Shown in pieces: positions 8,337 to 17,349 of a DNA stretch of 48,675 nt (its first letter is position 1; each line of letters starts with the position of its first letter). A program made the position numbers and the translations under genes. The stretch lies in the NCBI RefSeq assembly GCF_000466485.1, contig NZ_KE992999.1, positions 1 through 48,675 of the forward strand, in the 5' to 3' direction. Origin of the DNA: [Clostridium] symbiosum ATCC 14940 (GTDB taxonomy: Bacteria; Bacillota; Clostridia; Lachnospirales; Lachnospiraceae). The notes under the pieces are model-generated. The model was not told the origin of the DNA. It made no database searches and saw only the letters and a program-made list of their open reading frames with translations.

Positions 8337-8401
8337 TGTCGATAGTGATATTAGTTTGATATATCAGTTGTGAAGTCAAGAAATAGTGTAGGGGAGCAGC
8401 C

Positions 8402-9466
8402 ATGGTTAACAAGAGAAATCAAAACAGAAATCAAGATAAGCTGGTACATAACAAACTGTTTTTGGCTGTTGTTGCTTTATGCCTCCTATTTGCCATAATC
8501 TGGTTTGTAAGATTTAGCTACGGCCTCTACACCGATAAGAAGCAGGCGGAGGCAAATCTTTCTGAAGGGCAGGAACTTAATTTGGCGTCGGGCAAAACGC
8601 AGGATGGGTTTATAGAACTGGACGGGAAATTGTACCGCAGGAATACGGCGATCCGTGCAATTCTCTGCATTGGCGTGGATACCCAGGGGGAACTGGAATC
8701 CTACCAGGCATCCGGCGTGGCCGGGCAGGCGGACGGACTGTTTCTTGTAGCCCAGGATATGGCCAGGGATACGGTCCGGATTCTGATGATACCCAGGGAT
8801 ACGATGACGGAGATTACGCTGTTTGACTTGATGGGGAACGAACTGGGAAAGGATACACAGCACCTGACGTTGGCTTTTGCTTACGGTGATGGAAAAGAAA
8901 AAAGCTGTGAGCTTTTGCAGGAGGCGGTTTCCAATCTGCTGTTTGACCTGAAGATAGATGGTTATCTGGCTACAAACATCAGCTCCATTGCACTTCTGAA
9001 TGATGAAGTGGGGGGCGTGACGGTTACGATACAGGACGAGGGGCTGGACAGCAGAGATCCGGTTCTGACAAAAGGCAGTACGGTCCGTCTCAATGGAAAG
9101 CAGGCGGAGATATTTGTCCGTTACCGGGATATTACTAAAGCTCAGACAGCCATCGGCCGTATGGATCGCCAGAAACATTATATGGAAGCATACTTGAAAC
9201 AGGTAAAAGAGGAAGCCAGAACAGATAAAACATTGATTACCCGTCTTGTTAAGGATATCGAGGAACATATGGTCACCAACATGGCCAAAGACCAATATAT
9301 GGATATGGGGCTGGCAGTTTTGAGCAGCCAGCAGCAAATAGGGCAGGGAGATTTCCTGACTGTGCCCGGTGAGGCCGTTGAGACAGAACGTTTTGACGAA
9401 TATCATCCCGATAAAGAAACTCTGAAGAGAATGGTGGTTGAGCTGTTTTACAAGGAAGTAAAGTAG
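8402..9466 (+). CDS. LytR-CpsA-Psr (LCP) family protein, cassette 1
   Basis: 354 residues with a short basic cytoplasmic N-terminus, one TM helix at about residues 20-41 and an extracellular LCP domain. Family landmarks are GQADGLFLVAQDMARDTVRI, IPRDTMTE (the conserved Arg binding the pyrophosphate) and VRYRDITKAQTAIGRMDRQ near the C-terminal third. LCP enzymes transfer undecaprenyl-linked polymers to peptidoglycan, so this one probably anchors the cassette-1 capsule to the wall. GGGGAG precedes the ATG. The cassette-2 paralogue at 30423-31511 is highly similar outside the N-terminus. Confidence 0.88.
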   Translation: MVNKRNQNRNQDKLVHNKLFLAVVALCLLFAIIWFVRFSYGLYTDKKQAEANLSEGQELNLASGKTQDGFIELDGKLYRRNTAIRAILCIGVDTQGELESYQASGVAGQADGLFLVAQDMARDTVRILMIPRDTMTEITLFDLMGNELGKDTQHLTLAFAYGDGKEKSCELLQEAVSNLLFDLKIDGYLATNISSIALLNDEVGGVTVTIQDEGLDSRDPVLTKGSTVRLNGKQAEIFVRYRDITKAQTAIGRMDRQKHYMEAYLKQVKEEARTDKTLITRLVKDIEEHMVTNMAKDQYMDMGLAVLSSQQQIGQGDFLTVPGEAVETERFDEYHPDKETLKRMVVELFYKEVK

Positions 9467-9510
9467 CTGCTTTATATCGGGAAAGCAGTACTTTTGGCAG
9501 ACTAAGGCGA

Positions 9511-9544
9511 CAATAATTAGCAGCCGAAAGACCGCTATTTATTG
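9511..9544 (+). promoter_or_regulatory. Conserved hairpin in the leader of the secreted protein gene, cassette 1
   Basis: CAATAATTAGC pairs with GCTATTTATTG across a 12-nt loop (10 of 11 pairs). The same two stem arms, with one base changed and a shorter loop, occur at 31542-31567 before the paralogous gene. There is no U-tract, so it is not a simple terminator. A processing or stability element or a protein-binding RNA structure is more likely. Confidence 0.55.
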
Positions 9545-9577
9545 ATAAATATTATTTAGAAAGGAGTAGTGAAGGAC

Positions 9578-10135
9578 ATGAAAAAGAGATATGTAGGCCT
9601 GCTGATTGCAGCAGCACTGATGGCACAGCCTCTGACTGCTTATGCAGCCGGAAGTGTTAGTTCCAGACCGTCTCATGACAACAGCAGCAGCCGTAGCGAG
9701 TCTCTGAAGACTGGAAAGCTGGAGCAGAGTGCAGCACCGGTTGCCAACAGTGGAGGCGCTGCCGCAAGTGGTTCTGTGTCATTTGCCACAGACAACAATG
9801 CTCTTCGTGAGGCAGGATTATCCTGGGATTTGATTGATAAGATTAATACAATCAACGCAGGAACCGAGGCTCTGTACCGTACAATCGGAACAACCAACAT
9901 GGTTGGTTACGTTCCGTTAGCACCGGTTCAGACGGCTCTGGCCGGAGACGGCGTAAGCTTGAACCTCTACGTGCCGAACCTGATTGAAGGACTGAACGAT
10001 GTTCAGATTCTGTATTATAATCAGACAACAAAGGCATGGGAGCTGATGGCGCCAAGCAGCATCAATTATTCAACGAAAGAAGTTTCCGTGAACCTGAGCG
10101 GAACAACTCCATTTACGATTGTTTATAAGAAGTAA
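9578..10135 (+). CDS. Capsule-locus secreted protein of unknown function, cassette 1
   Basis: 185 residues from ATG 9578 (AAAGGAG is 11 nt upstream; an in-frame GTG at 9569 lies only 2 nt from it and is unlikely). A clear Sec signal peptide (basic start, LLIAAALMAQPLTAYA) is followed by a Ser/Gly-rich stretch to about residue 65. The conserved C-terminal domain contains INTINAGTEALYRTIGTTNM, VPNLIEGLNDVQILYYN, WELMAPSSINYS and a final TPFTIVYKK; its alternating pattern suggests a beta-sandwich. There is no sorting signal or lipobox. I do not recognise the family. The paralogue at 31601-32149 occupies the same position in cassette 2, so it is a standard part of this capsule module, perhaps an extracellular accessory factor. 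Confidence 0.75.
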   Translation: MKKRYVGLLIAAALMAQPLTAYAAGSVSSRPSHDNSSSRSESLKTGKLEQSAAPVANSGGAAASGSVSFATDNNALREAGLSWDLIDKINTINAGTEALYRTIGTTNMVGYVPLAPVQTALAGDGVSLNLYVPNLIEGLNDVQILYYNQTTKAWELMAPSSINYSTKEVSVNLSGTTPFTIVYKK

Positions 10136-10172
10136 GATTTAGTTTGAGCTAATCAGCTGTATTTGGAGAGTG

Positions 10173-10213
10173 TCCCTTGTCCCCCTGGAGAATAACCCGG
10201 GGGGAGAATGGGG
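10173..10213 (+). promoter_or_regulatory. GC-rich hairpin between the regulatory module and biosynthetic genes, cassette 1
   Basis: CCCCC at 10181-10185 can pair with GGGGG within 10199-10204, with further CCC/GGG pairing outside it. No clean U-tract follows. It lies in the 269-nt gap between the secreted protein and the sugar transferase. Cassette 2 has a true terminator-like hairpin at the equivalent place (32170-32209), so this could be a pause or attenuation point. No convincing internal promoter was seen in the gap. Confidence 0.4.
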
Positions 10214-10404
10214 GATTAGGTTGAAAATGTTGAGAGAGATGAAGAAAAGTGAGCGTTGAGAACATTTGATTTATACGACGGGTTACATTAGTTGAATGGA
10301 TTGGGTGTTTTAGGGTGGGCGGAACAATATCTGGTCGGGAGAAAGCTTTGCTAGACTTTGAAAAGGAAAATATTTGGCTTAAAAAAATCAAGGGGGAGAG
10401 TGCT

Positions 10405-11808
10405 GTGAAAAGGTTTAGGCATGATCTTGCACTGAGAATTGTGAAAATACTGGATGCAGTAATGATCACAATACCGTTTGCGATTTGCTGGTACTGGTAC
10501 TATTCAGAACGAACTGCGTCTCTTTATCATGCAAAAGGAGATCTGCTGATTATTTTTATCTATTTTGCCCTGTATATTATTATAGGGCGTGTCTATGACG
10601 GATTTCTGATGTCGATGCAGCGAATCTCAGAGATCATATACAGCCAGAGTCTGGCGTTTGCAGTGTGCGACGGCATTTTATACATAATAATCTGGCTGCT
10701 CAGCAAGCATCTGCCCAATATCTTGCCGGGACTGATGGCCTTCTGCGGGCAAATATTGTTGGCGGCGGTGTGGGCATATCTGGCCAATCACTGGTATTTC
10801 CGGACCTTTCCGCCCTGCACTACGGCGGTCATCTACGGTCGGCACAGTCAGATGACGAAACTGATTGATGAATACGGTATGAATAAAAAATATGATGTGA
10901 AGAAAACGGTCAGCGCAGCGGAATGCATTGTCCACATTGAAATGCTGGCAGATATAGAAACGGTGTTTCTAAGCGGTGTACATAGCCATGAACGGAATGT
11001 GATTTTAAAATATTGCATTGCCAGGGGTATCACGGTTTATGTGGTTCCCTGTATTGGAGATGTGATCATGAGCGGCGCAAATCCCATGCATATGTTTCAT
11101 CTGCCCCTTCTACAGGTGAAACGCTATATGGCGCAGCCGGAATATCTGTTCTTAAAACGAGCGATGGACATCTTCCTTTCACTGGCGGCACTAGTGATTG
11201 CAAGTCCTGTCATGCTTGCAACGGCGATTGCCATTAAAGCGGAGGATGGCGGACCGGTTTTATATAAACAGGTGAGGCTGACAAAAAACGCCCGGCCTTT
11301 TGAGATAGTGAAATTCAGGAGCATGCAGCCTGATGCGGAAAAAGACGGAGTGGCCCGGCTCTCCACCGGTGAAAAGGATGACCGCATTACGTTCGTGGGA
11401 CGTGTTATCCGTAAGTACCGGATTGATGAACTGCCGCAGTTATTTAATATTCTGGAAGGCTCCTTAAGCATTGTCGGCCCGCGCCCGGAACGTCCGGAGA
11501 TAGCGGCGCAGTATTGTGAGCTTCTCCCGGAATTTGAACTGAGACTGCAGGCAAAGGCGGGCCTGACCGGGTACGCACAGGTGTATGGAAAATATAACAC
11601 TATCCCCTATGATAAGCTGCAGATGGATTTGATGTATATCGCCCATCCGAGTCTGATAGAGGATATGAAGATAGTATTGGCAACTGTGAAAATATTGTTC
11701 AAACCGGAGAGTACGGAAGGCGTGGCGGAAGGACAAGCTACGGCGGCAAGGTTGGAAATGGCAGCTGCGACGGACAGTGAAAATACTGTTCAGGCGAGAG
11801 GTATCTAA
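10405..11808 (+). CDS. Undecaprenyl-phosphate sugar phosphotransferase (polytopic WbaP/CpsE type)
   Basis: 467 residues from GTG 10405, chosen because AGGGGGAG lies 6 nt upstream; the frame is open for 90 nt further with no ribosome site. The N-terminal half has four or five TM helices and a Rossmann-like linker domain. The C-terminal catalytic domain carries LKRAMDIFLSLAALVIASP, KFRSMQPDAEKDG, YRIDELPQLFNILEG and SIVGPRPERPE. It starts repeat-unit assembly by placing a sugar-1-phosphate on undecaprenyl phosphate at the inner membrane. It is the first biosynthetic gene of cassette 1. The sugar specificity (glucose, galactose or other) cannot be read. Confidence 0.92.
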   Translation: MKRFRHDLALRIVKILDAVMITIPFAICWYWYYSERTASLYHAKGDLLIIFIYFALYIIIGRVYDGFLMSMQRISEIIYSQSLAFAVCDGILYIIIWLLSKHLPNILPGLMAFCGQILLAAVWAYLANHWYFRTFPPCTTAVIYGRHSQMTKLIDEYGMNKKYDVKKTVSAAECIVHIEMLADIETVFLSGVHSHERNVILKYCIARGITVYVVPCIGDVIMSGANPMHMFHLPLLQVKRYMAQPEYLFLKRAMDIFLSLAALVIASPVMLATAIAIKAEDGGPVLYKQVRLTKNARPFEIVKFRSMQPDAEKDGVARLSTGEKDDRITFVGRVIRKYRIDELPQLFNILEGSLSIVGPRPERPEIAAQYCELLPEFELRLQAKAGLTGYAQVYGKYNTIPYDKLQMDLMYIAHPSLIEDMKIVLATVKILFKPESTEGVAEGQATAARLEMAAATDSENTVQARGI

Positions 11809-11851
11809 GAGGTATTAGCTAGTCAAATGCTATGTGATGGGGGTGTATGGT

Positions 11852-12634
11852 ATGGAGCAAAATTTTGGATTAATAAGTATAATTATGGCTGCTTATAATG
11901 CAGAAAATACGATTGAAAAGGCGGTTATGTCTGTAATGGCACAAACGTATACACAATTTGAACTTATTATAATAAATGACTGTTCCACCGACAAAACTCT
12001 TTCTATTATAAAAAAGTTTGAAGAATTTGATAAGCGGATATTTTTGATTAATAATTCCTATAATCGTGGTGTTTCTTATTCACGCAGATATGGACTTGAG
12101 AAGGCAAGAGGGGAATGGATTGCTATTCTTGACAGTGATGATGCCTGGGCGGCGGATAAATTGGAAAAGCAGATCAGGCTTCAAAAAGAAAAAAATGCAG
12201 ATCTGGTTTATACGGGCTCTGCTTTTATGGATTCGTCTGGAAATTCAATAGAATGGTATTTGCATGTACCACCGGAAATCGGTTACAGGAAGTTGCTGAA
12301 ACAGAACCTAATTTCAAATTCTTCTGCGCTGGTACGAAAAGAATTGTATATGCAATACTATGCGTCGGGGGACAACATGCATGAGGATTTTGCTATATGG
12401 CTTAGGATACTCAAGACCGGGAGAAAAGCATATGGAATTGATGAGCCTTTGCTCATTTACCGCTTTATGAGGAAATCAAAATCAGGAAATAAATTAATTG
12501 CTGCAAAAATGAATTGGAATACATATAGATACATAGGCCTGGACGTAGTTTCACGCATGTATTATATGATCTGGTATATGTTCAATGGTTTAAAAAAATA
12601 TATAACTTTAAATAATGAGGTGGCAAAGGTATGA
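11852..12634 (+). CDS. Family 2 (GT-A) glycosyltransferase
   Basis: 260 residues from ATG 11852, with GGGGG 8 nt upstream; earlier in-frame starts at 11834 and 11837 lack a ribosome site. Typical GT2 pattern: SIIMAAYNAENTIEKAV at the N-terminus, IINDCSTDKT, GEWIAILDSDDAW (the DxD-type metal/nucleotide-sugar motif) and a downstream acidic base region (HEDFAIWLRI). It adds one sugar of the repeat unit on the cytoplasmic face. Its end overlaps the next start by 4 nt. Base composition becomes distinctly AT-richer from here. Confidence 0.9.
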   Translation: MEQNFGLISIIMAAYNAENTIEKAVMSVMAQTYTQFELIIINDCSTDKTLSIIKKFEEFDKRIFLINNSYNRGVSYSRRYGLEKARGEWIAILDSDDAWAADKLEKQIRLQKEKNADLVYTGSAFMDSSGNSIEWYLHVPPEIGYRKLLKQNLISNSSALVRKELYMQYYASGDNMHEDFAIWLRILKTGRKAYGIDEPLLIYRFMRKSKSGNKLIAAKMNWNTYRYIGLDVVSRMYYMIWYMFNGLKKYITLNNEVAKV

Positions 12635-14091
12635 AGGTTTGTTTTATAAATCCCCCATTTAAAGCGGAGTTTGGAAAATTTTCGAGGGAATCACGCAGTC
12701 CATGTATAGGGCATAGCGGAGTGTTGTATTATCCGTTGTGGCTTATTTATGCAGCAGCTGTAGTTGAGAATAATGGATTTGAAATTGCTTTTATCGATGC
12801 CCCAGCCAAGCAGTTAGATGTTCAGCAAACATTGCAAAGAGTGGACAAGGAAGCAGCAGATGCGGCACTCTTTGTCTTAGATACGAGTACACCTTCGATT
12901 TACAATGATGTCGCATTTGCTGAACAACTTAAAAAGAAATATCCAGGAAGCAAGATTATGCTTGTTGGCACACATCCATCGGCAGTACCAATAGAAACAC
13001 TTAATATTAATGATGCTGTAGATTTTGTGGCGCGTCGTGAATATGACTATATTGTATTAAAGACAGCGCAAGCGTTGGAAAACAATGTGGCAATTGACCG
13101 TGTTCGTGGGTTGACATATCGGGATGGCATCGGAGAAATTAAAGAAACGCCAGATGCAGATTACATAGAACAATTAGACGATATTCCTATGGCGGCTCCC
13201 TTTATCAAAAAATATTTGGATATCAGAGATTATGTATTTCCTGCCGCATCATTTCCGGCAATTCAAATCTTTACAGGGCGCGGCTGCCCGGCGCACTGTA
13301 ATTATTGCGTATATCCGCAAACGCTGCACGGCCATAAGTATCGCCTCCGAAGTCCGGAAAATGTTGTGGAAGAATTTGAATATATTGCAAAGAATTTCCC
13401 GGAGGTTCATGAGGTAGTAATTGAAGATGATACTTTTACTGCCAATAAAGAGCGTGTAATTAAAATATGTGAATTGCTTGAGGAGAAAAAACTTACAAAG
13501 CGCCTTAAGTGGTTATGCAATGCGCGGGTAAACATCGATCTCAAAACAATGCAGGCGATGAAGAAGGCTGGATGCCACCTTATCATTCCAGGATTCGAAA
13601 GCTATAATGAGCAGATCTTAAAGAATATAAAAAAAGGCAGCAATTTAAAGCTAATTGATGCGTATGTAGAAAATGCAAAAAAGGCAGGTTTGATGATTCA
13701 TGCTTGTTATATGGTTGGAAATCAGGGTGAAACACAGGAGACCATGGAACATACTTTAGACGCTGCCATGAGATTTAGGACGGATACGGTACAGTTTTTT
13801 CCACTGATACCGTACCCTGGAACAGAGGCCTATCAATGGGCAAAAGAAAATGGATATATCAACGGGAAATATGATGAATATTTGCAGGAAGACGGCACAC
13901 TAAATTGTATATTAAATACTCCAGAATTAAGTGCGAAAGAGCTGGTTGATTTTTGTGCTCATGCTAGAAAGAAATATTATATGAGACCTTGGTATATTGG
14001 GCACAGAATTTGGGCGGGACTCCATGATGTTTCGGATTTCAAACGCAGTTTGAAGGCATTTTGGAGATTAAAAGACAGCTTGATTAGATGA
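12631..14091 (+). CDS. B12-binding-domain radical SAM protein
   Basis: 486 residues. The first 150 or so form a Rossmann-type cobalamin-binding domain (CFINPPF, YPLWLIYAAAVVE, IMLVGTHPSAVP) without a base-off DxHxxG motif, as is common in this class. The radical SAM core has the cluster motif C219-x3-C223-x2-C226 (GRGCPAHCNYC), GFESYNEQILKNIKKG and MVGNQGETQETM. Members are often C- or P-methyltransferases, and some act in phosphonate natural-product pathways. It overlaps the GT2 gene and lies in the same operon as PEP mutase, so methylation of the phosphonate (as Fom3 does on cytidylyl-HEP) is a plausible but unproven role. Modification of a sugar is the main alternative. Confidence 0.82.
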   Translation: MKVCFINPPFKAEFGKFSRESRSPCIGHSGVLYYPLWLIYAAAVVENNGFEIAFIDAPAKQLDVQQTLQRVDKEAADAALFVLDTSTPSIYNDVAFAEQLKKKYPGSKIMLVGTHPSAVPIETLNINDAVDFVARREYDYIVLKTAQALENNVAIDRVRGLTYRDGIGEIKETPDADYIEQLDDIPMAAPFIKKYLDIRDYVFPAASFPAIQIFTGRGCPAHCNYCVYPQTLHGHKYRLRSPENVVEEFEYIAKNFPEVHEVVIEDDTFTANKERVIKICELLEEKKLTKRLKWLCNARVNIDLKTMQAMKKAGCHLIIPGFESYNEQILKNIKKGSNLKLIDAYVENAKKAGLMIHACYMVGNQGETQETMEHTLDAAMRFRTDTVQFFPLIPYPGTEAYQWAKENGYINGKYDEYLQEDGTLNCILNTPELSAKELVDFCAHARKKYYMRPWYIGHRIWAGLHDVSDFKRSLKAFWRLKDSLIR

Positions 14092-14107
14092 AGGAGGAGT
14101 GCAGGAA

Positions 14108-15181
14108 ATGCGGATTGCACTTGCATCAATAAGATACTCGCCAAACCAGCTTCAACATATGGAAGCATTTTGTTCTATGTTTGAAAAAATGGGGCACGAA
14201 ACTTATTTAGTGCTGGCACAAAAATATCAGATTCATTATAAAGGATCTGAGCGTATTATTATTGGGAAAGAAATAGAAGAAGTAGTTAATTTGGGATTTG
14301 ACATAATCATTTCATATAACATTGGCAGTGAAAATATATCCTTAGCAAAGCGATGCAGAAAGAAAAATATCAGGTTTTATTATGTATTACATGATCCATG
14401 GATGGGGCTGACCGGATTAGTAAAGGAGGGGAAAAAGGCACTGCGTATTTGTGTTGCTGCGATAGTTAATGCTGTAATTTGCCGTAACAGTTACTGCGTA
14501 TTGCTGCCGTCTCAGGCCGGAGTGAATTATTATAAGCGTGCACATATAGTATACCGTGCGCCCTATCAGTTTTTTCCCCTTATCATGAAAGACAAATATA
14601 ATGAGACAAATAACATAAAACGAGAATACTTTTCCTTTATAGGTGGTTTTATACCGGCGCATGGCACTGAAGATTTTATATCTTTTATTGAATTTGCCAT
14701 TGAAAATAATTTGAAAGTCAAATTTTTGATAGCGACAAAAGATGATGTGAGCCATATTCGCAAACGCCCTTGTATTAAAAAAGCATTAAAAAAAGAAATT
14801 TTATATATACATGATGGCAGGTATATGACAACTGAGGAAATCAACGGTTACTATCTGCAGAGTATTTGTGTATGGAATGCTTATACGAGAAGCACGCAAA
14901 GCGGAGTGCTACCCAGTTCTTTAATGATGGGGACACCTGTAATTGCCAATGAAAATGGTATATCAAAATATGTGATAGAGAACAAAAAATCAGGATGCCT
15001 AATAGGATATCCAACGAATAACAGCGAACTTTATTCTGCGTTTCGATATCTTGAAAAAAATATTGATACAGCGAGTAAAGAGGCAAGGCAGGCTTTTATA
15101 TCAAATTACTATTATAAAAATTTTTGCAATACAGCTAAAGCGATATTTGAAGATGATAAATTAATAGTGAAAGAAGGATAA
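14108..15181 (+). CDS. Glycosyltransferase, GT4-like (GT-B fold)
   Basis: 357 residues from ATG 14108, chosen because AAGGAGG lies 10 nt upstream; the in-frame GTG at 14099 would abut it. The protein has an N-terminal Rossmann half, FSFIGGFIPAHGTEDFISFIE near the domain junction, and a C-terminal GT-B donor half ending STQSGVLPSSLMMGTPVIAN, the GT4-like region where a Glu normally contacts the donor nucleotide. It sits between the radical SAM and epimerase genes and probably adds another sugar. The family call is reasonably firm; the sugar is unknown. Confidence 0.75.
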   Translation: MRIALASIRYSPNQLQHMEAFCSMFEKMGHETYLVLAQKYQIHYKGSERIIIGKEIEEVVNLGFDIIISYNIGSENISLAKRCRKKNIRFYYVLHDPWMGLTGLVKEGKKALRICVAAIVNAVICRNSYCVLLPSQAGVNYYKRAHIVYRAPYQFFPLIMKDKYNETNNIKREYFSFIGGFIPAHGTEDFISFIEFAIENNLKVKFLIATKDDVSHIRKRPCIKKALKKEILYIHDGRYMTTEEINGYYLQSICVWNAYTRSTQSGVLPSSLMMGTPVIANENGISKYVIENKKSGCLIGYPTNNSELYSAFRYLEKNIDTASKEARQAFISNYYYKNFCNTAKAIFEDDKLIVKEG

Positions 15182-15185
15182 TTGG

Positions 15186-16148
15186 ATGATACTTGTTACA
15201 GGTGCAGGCGGTATGGTAGGTTCTCATATGGTTGAAGTGTTATATGAGAAGGGCGAAGCGGTCATAGGGACATATTATAAACCAACTACCGATATAACAG
15301 AAATACATAGTGATATTAAAATGCTCGAGTGCGATATCCGATATCCTGCAAATATTGAAAAAATAATTTTACAATACAGGCCAGAAAAGATTTTTCACCT
15401 GGCTGCGCAGAGTTATCCGGTTGTTTCCTGGTCACAACCCTATGCTACAATTGACACCAATGTAAATGGAACAATCAGTGTGTTTGAAGCAGTCAAGAAA
15501 GTCAGAACGGAATATGATTCTACTTATGATCCAATGGTGGTGGTTGCCTGTTCCAGTGCGGAGTATGGAGAGACATTGAATAAATTACAGGGAGAAGAGG
15601 TATTTGTTAAGGAATCAGCAGAACTGAAGCCGCTGCATCCATATGGAGTCAGTAAAGTCGGACAGGATTTACTTGCATTTCAATATTTTATGAATGATCA
15701 TATTCGATGCATCCGTGCCCGTATTTTTAATTCGACAGGTACAAGAAAAGTGAATGATGTTACAAGTGATTTTACTCGGCGGGCGATAGAGGCTGAACGC
15801 ACGGGTAACTATCAGCTTCGTGTCGGAAATCTCAATACAAAGAGAGCGATTATGGATCAGAGAGATCTTATTCAGGCACTTTTACTATTGTCTGAAAAAG
15901 GGCATGCAGGGGATGTATATAATATATCGTCAGAATATATTTATCGCATGGATGATATTGTGACAATGATTGAAAGGGAGATTGGGCATCAATTAGAACG
16001 TTGCGTTGATCAGCAATTACTGCGGCCAACTGATGAACGGGTAATCGTCGGAGACATAACTAAGATTAAGCGGGATACTGGATGGGTGCAGGAAATTTCT
16101 ATGCAACAGACAGTACATGATATGCTGGAATATTGGCGGAAAAAGTGA
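15186..16148 (+). CDS. NAD-dependent nucleotide-sugar epimerase/dehydratase (extended SDR, GDP-mannose dehydratase/RMD-like)
   Basis: 320 residues: Rossmann motif VTGAGGMVGSH at the N-terminus, FHLAAQSYPVVSWSQPYATIDTNV, CSSAEYG and the catalytic YGVSK. The AAQS...SW.QP..T...N pattern resembles GDP-mannose 4,6-dehydratases and GDP-4-keto-6-deoxymannose reductases, so a GDP-6-deoxy-hexose such as rhamnose is one possible product. AAGGA lies 7 nt upstream. No guanylyltransferase is encoded nearby, so the precursor would come from elsewhere in the genome. Confidence 0.85.
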   Translation: MILVTGAGGMVGSHMVEVLYEKGEAVIGTYYKPTTDITEIHSDIKMLECDIRYPANIEKIILQYRPEKIFHLAAQSYPVVSWSQPYATIDTNVNGTISVFEAVKKVRTEYDSTYDPMVVVACSSAEYGETLNKLQGEEVFVKESAELKPLHPYGVSKVGQDLLAFQYFMNDHIRCIRARIFNSTGTRKVNDVTSDFTRRAIEAERTGNYQLRVGNLNTKRAIMDQRDLIQALLLLSEKGHAGDVYNISSEYIYRMDDIVTMIEREIGHQLERCVDQQLLRPTDERVIVGDITKIKRDTGWVQEISMQQTVHDMLEYWRKK

Positions 16149-16224
16149 CGCTATTTGGTATTTTAGGGCAGACTATTCGTAAAAAAGTCTATAAACGGTA
16201 GCGGATATTATAGGAGTGTTTAAT

Positions 16225-17349
16225 TTGGAAATCAGTGGTACTAAAATAGTTGCTTTATATTTGCCTCAATATTATGAAACATCTTACAATGATGAATGGT
16301 GGGGAAAAGGCTATACAGAATGGACTGCATGCAAAGCTGCAAAGCCGCTTTTCCGTGGACATTGCCAACCTAGAGTCCCTTTGAATGATTGGTATTACGA
16401 CCTTTCATTAAAGTACAATATAAAAAAACAGATTGATTTGGCGAAAAAATATGGGATTGATGGATTTGCTATTTATCAATACTATTCTTGTGGAAAAAAA
16501 TTATTGGATGTTCCAACGGAGATGATACGAGATAATAGGGATTTAGATATCCCATTCTTCTTGTTTTGGGCAAATGAAAGTTGGAAAAAGGCGTGGTTTG
16601 GACAAGATAATACTGTGGTATGGGCGCAAGAGTATGGAGGAAAAAAAGAGTGGAAAAAACAGTATGAGTATTGTAGAAAATTTTTTCATGATAGTCGATA
16701 TATGTGTATTGATGAAAAACCAATATATGCAATTTATAATGCTTGGAATTTTTCCCGGGTAGACGAATTCATTTCATATTGGAATGAATTGGCAAAAGCT
16801 GATGGATTTCCAGAAATCTATTTTATTAAAGCACAAGGTTCCCGCGACAATAAAAATAAGGGGAAATTTTCCGCAATTGTTACAAGAGAACCCAATTATA
16901 CGTTTGCTCAAGAAAAAATCATCAAAAAAATAACCAGAATTATAAAGACAAGAGTTATTGAGGTGATAAACACATATTTCCTTTTGCCAAAGGGTAAGGG
17001 AATAGTTAGAATGCGTGTATCATACGACGTAATATGGAAGCAAATTCTTTCCAGACGTGATATGGAAGGCGCATTTTTAGGTGCATTTGTGGCTTGGGAT
17101 AATTCTCCGCGTAAGAGTTACAATGCTACTGTTATAACGGGAGCTACACCGGAAAAATTTGGAGAGTATATGTGTAAGCTGATGAAAAAAGCCCAGGAGA
17201 TTCATTCTCCTGTAATTGTTATTAATGCATGGAATGAATGGGCGGAAGGAGCATTTTTAGAACCAGATAAGGAATATGGCACAGCTTATCTTGAACAAAT
17301 ATCTAAATTTGCGGAAAGGAAATCAGTATACAATGGGAGAACTGAATAG
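16225..17349 (+). CDS. WbsX-like (GH99-related) polysaccharide protein
   Basis: 374 residues if translation begins at TTG 16225 (AGGAG lies 8 nt before it); GTG 16216 overlaps that ribosome site. The protein opens with the WbsX hallmark IVALYLPQYYETSYNDEWWG and KGYTEWTACKAAKPLFRGHCQPRVP (given in two parts), then YGIDGFAIYQYYSCGKK, FFLFWANESWKKAWFG and a terminal VINAWNEWAEGAFLEPD. WbsX proteins are widespread in O-antigen and capsule loci and related in fold to GH99 endo-mannanases. They are usually annotated as glycosyltransferases, but the reaction is not firmly established. The end overlaps the next gene by 17 nt. Confidence 0.88.
   Translation: MEISGTKIVALYLPQYYETSYNDEWWGKGYTEWTACKAAKPLFRGHCQPRVPLNDWYYDLSLKYNIKKQIDLAKKYGIDGFAIYQYYSCGKKLLDVPTEMIRDNRDLDIPFFLFWANESWKKAWFGQDNTVVWAQEYGGKKEWKKQYEYCRKFFHDSRYMCIDEKPIYAIYNAWNFSRVDEFISYWNELAKADGFPEIYFIKAQGSRDNKNKGKFSAIVTREPNYTFAQEKIIKKITRIIKTRVIEVINTYFLLPKGKGIVRMRVSYDVIWKQILSRRDMEGAFLGAFVAWDNSPRKSYNATVITGATPEKFGEYMCKLMKKAQEIHSPVIVINAWNEWAEGAFLEPDKEYGTAYLEQISKFAERKSVYNGRTE

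Noticed and set aside
8486-9406. A 306-codon minus-strand open frame opposite the first LCP gene
   Set aside because: It is fully inside a clear LCP gene and shows no domain pattern; codon bias of the + frame makes it a chance frame.
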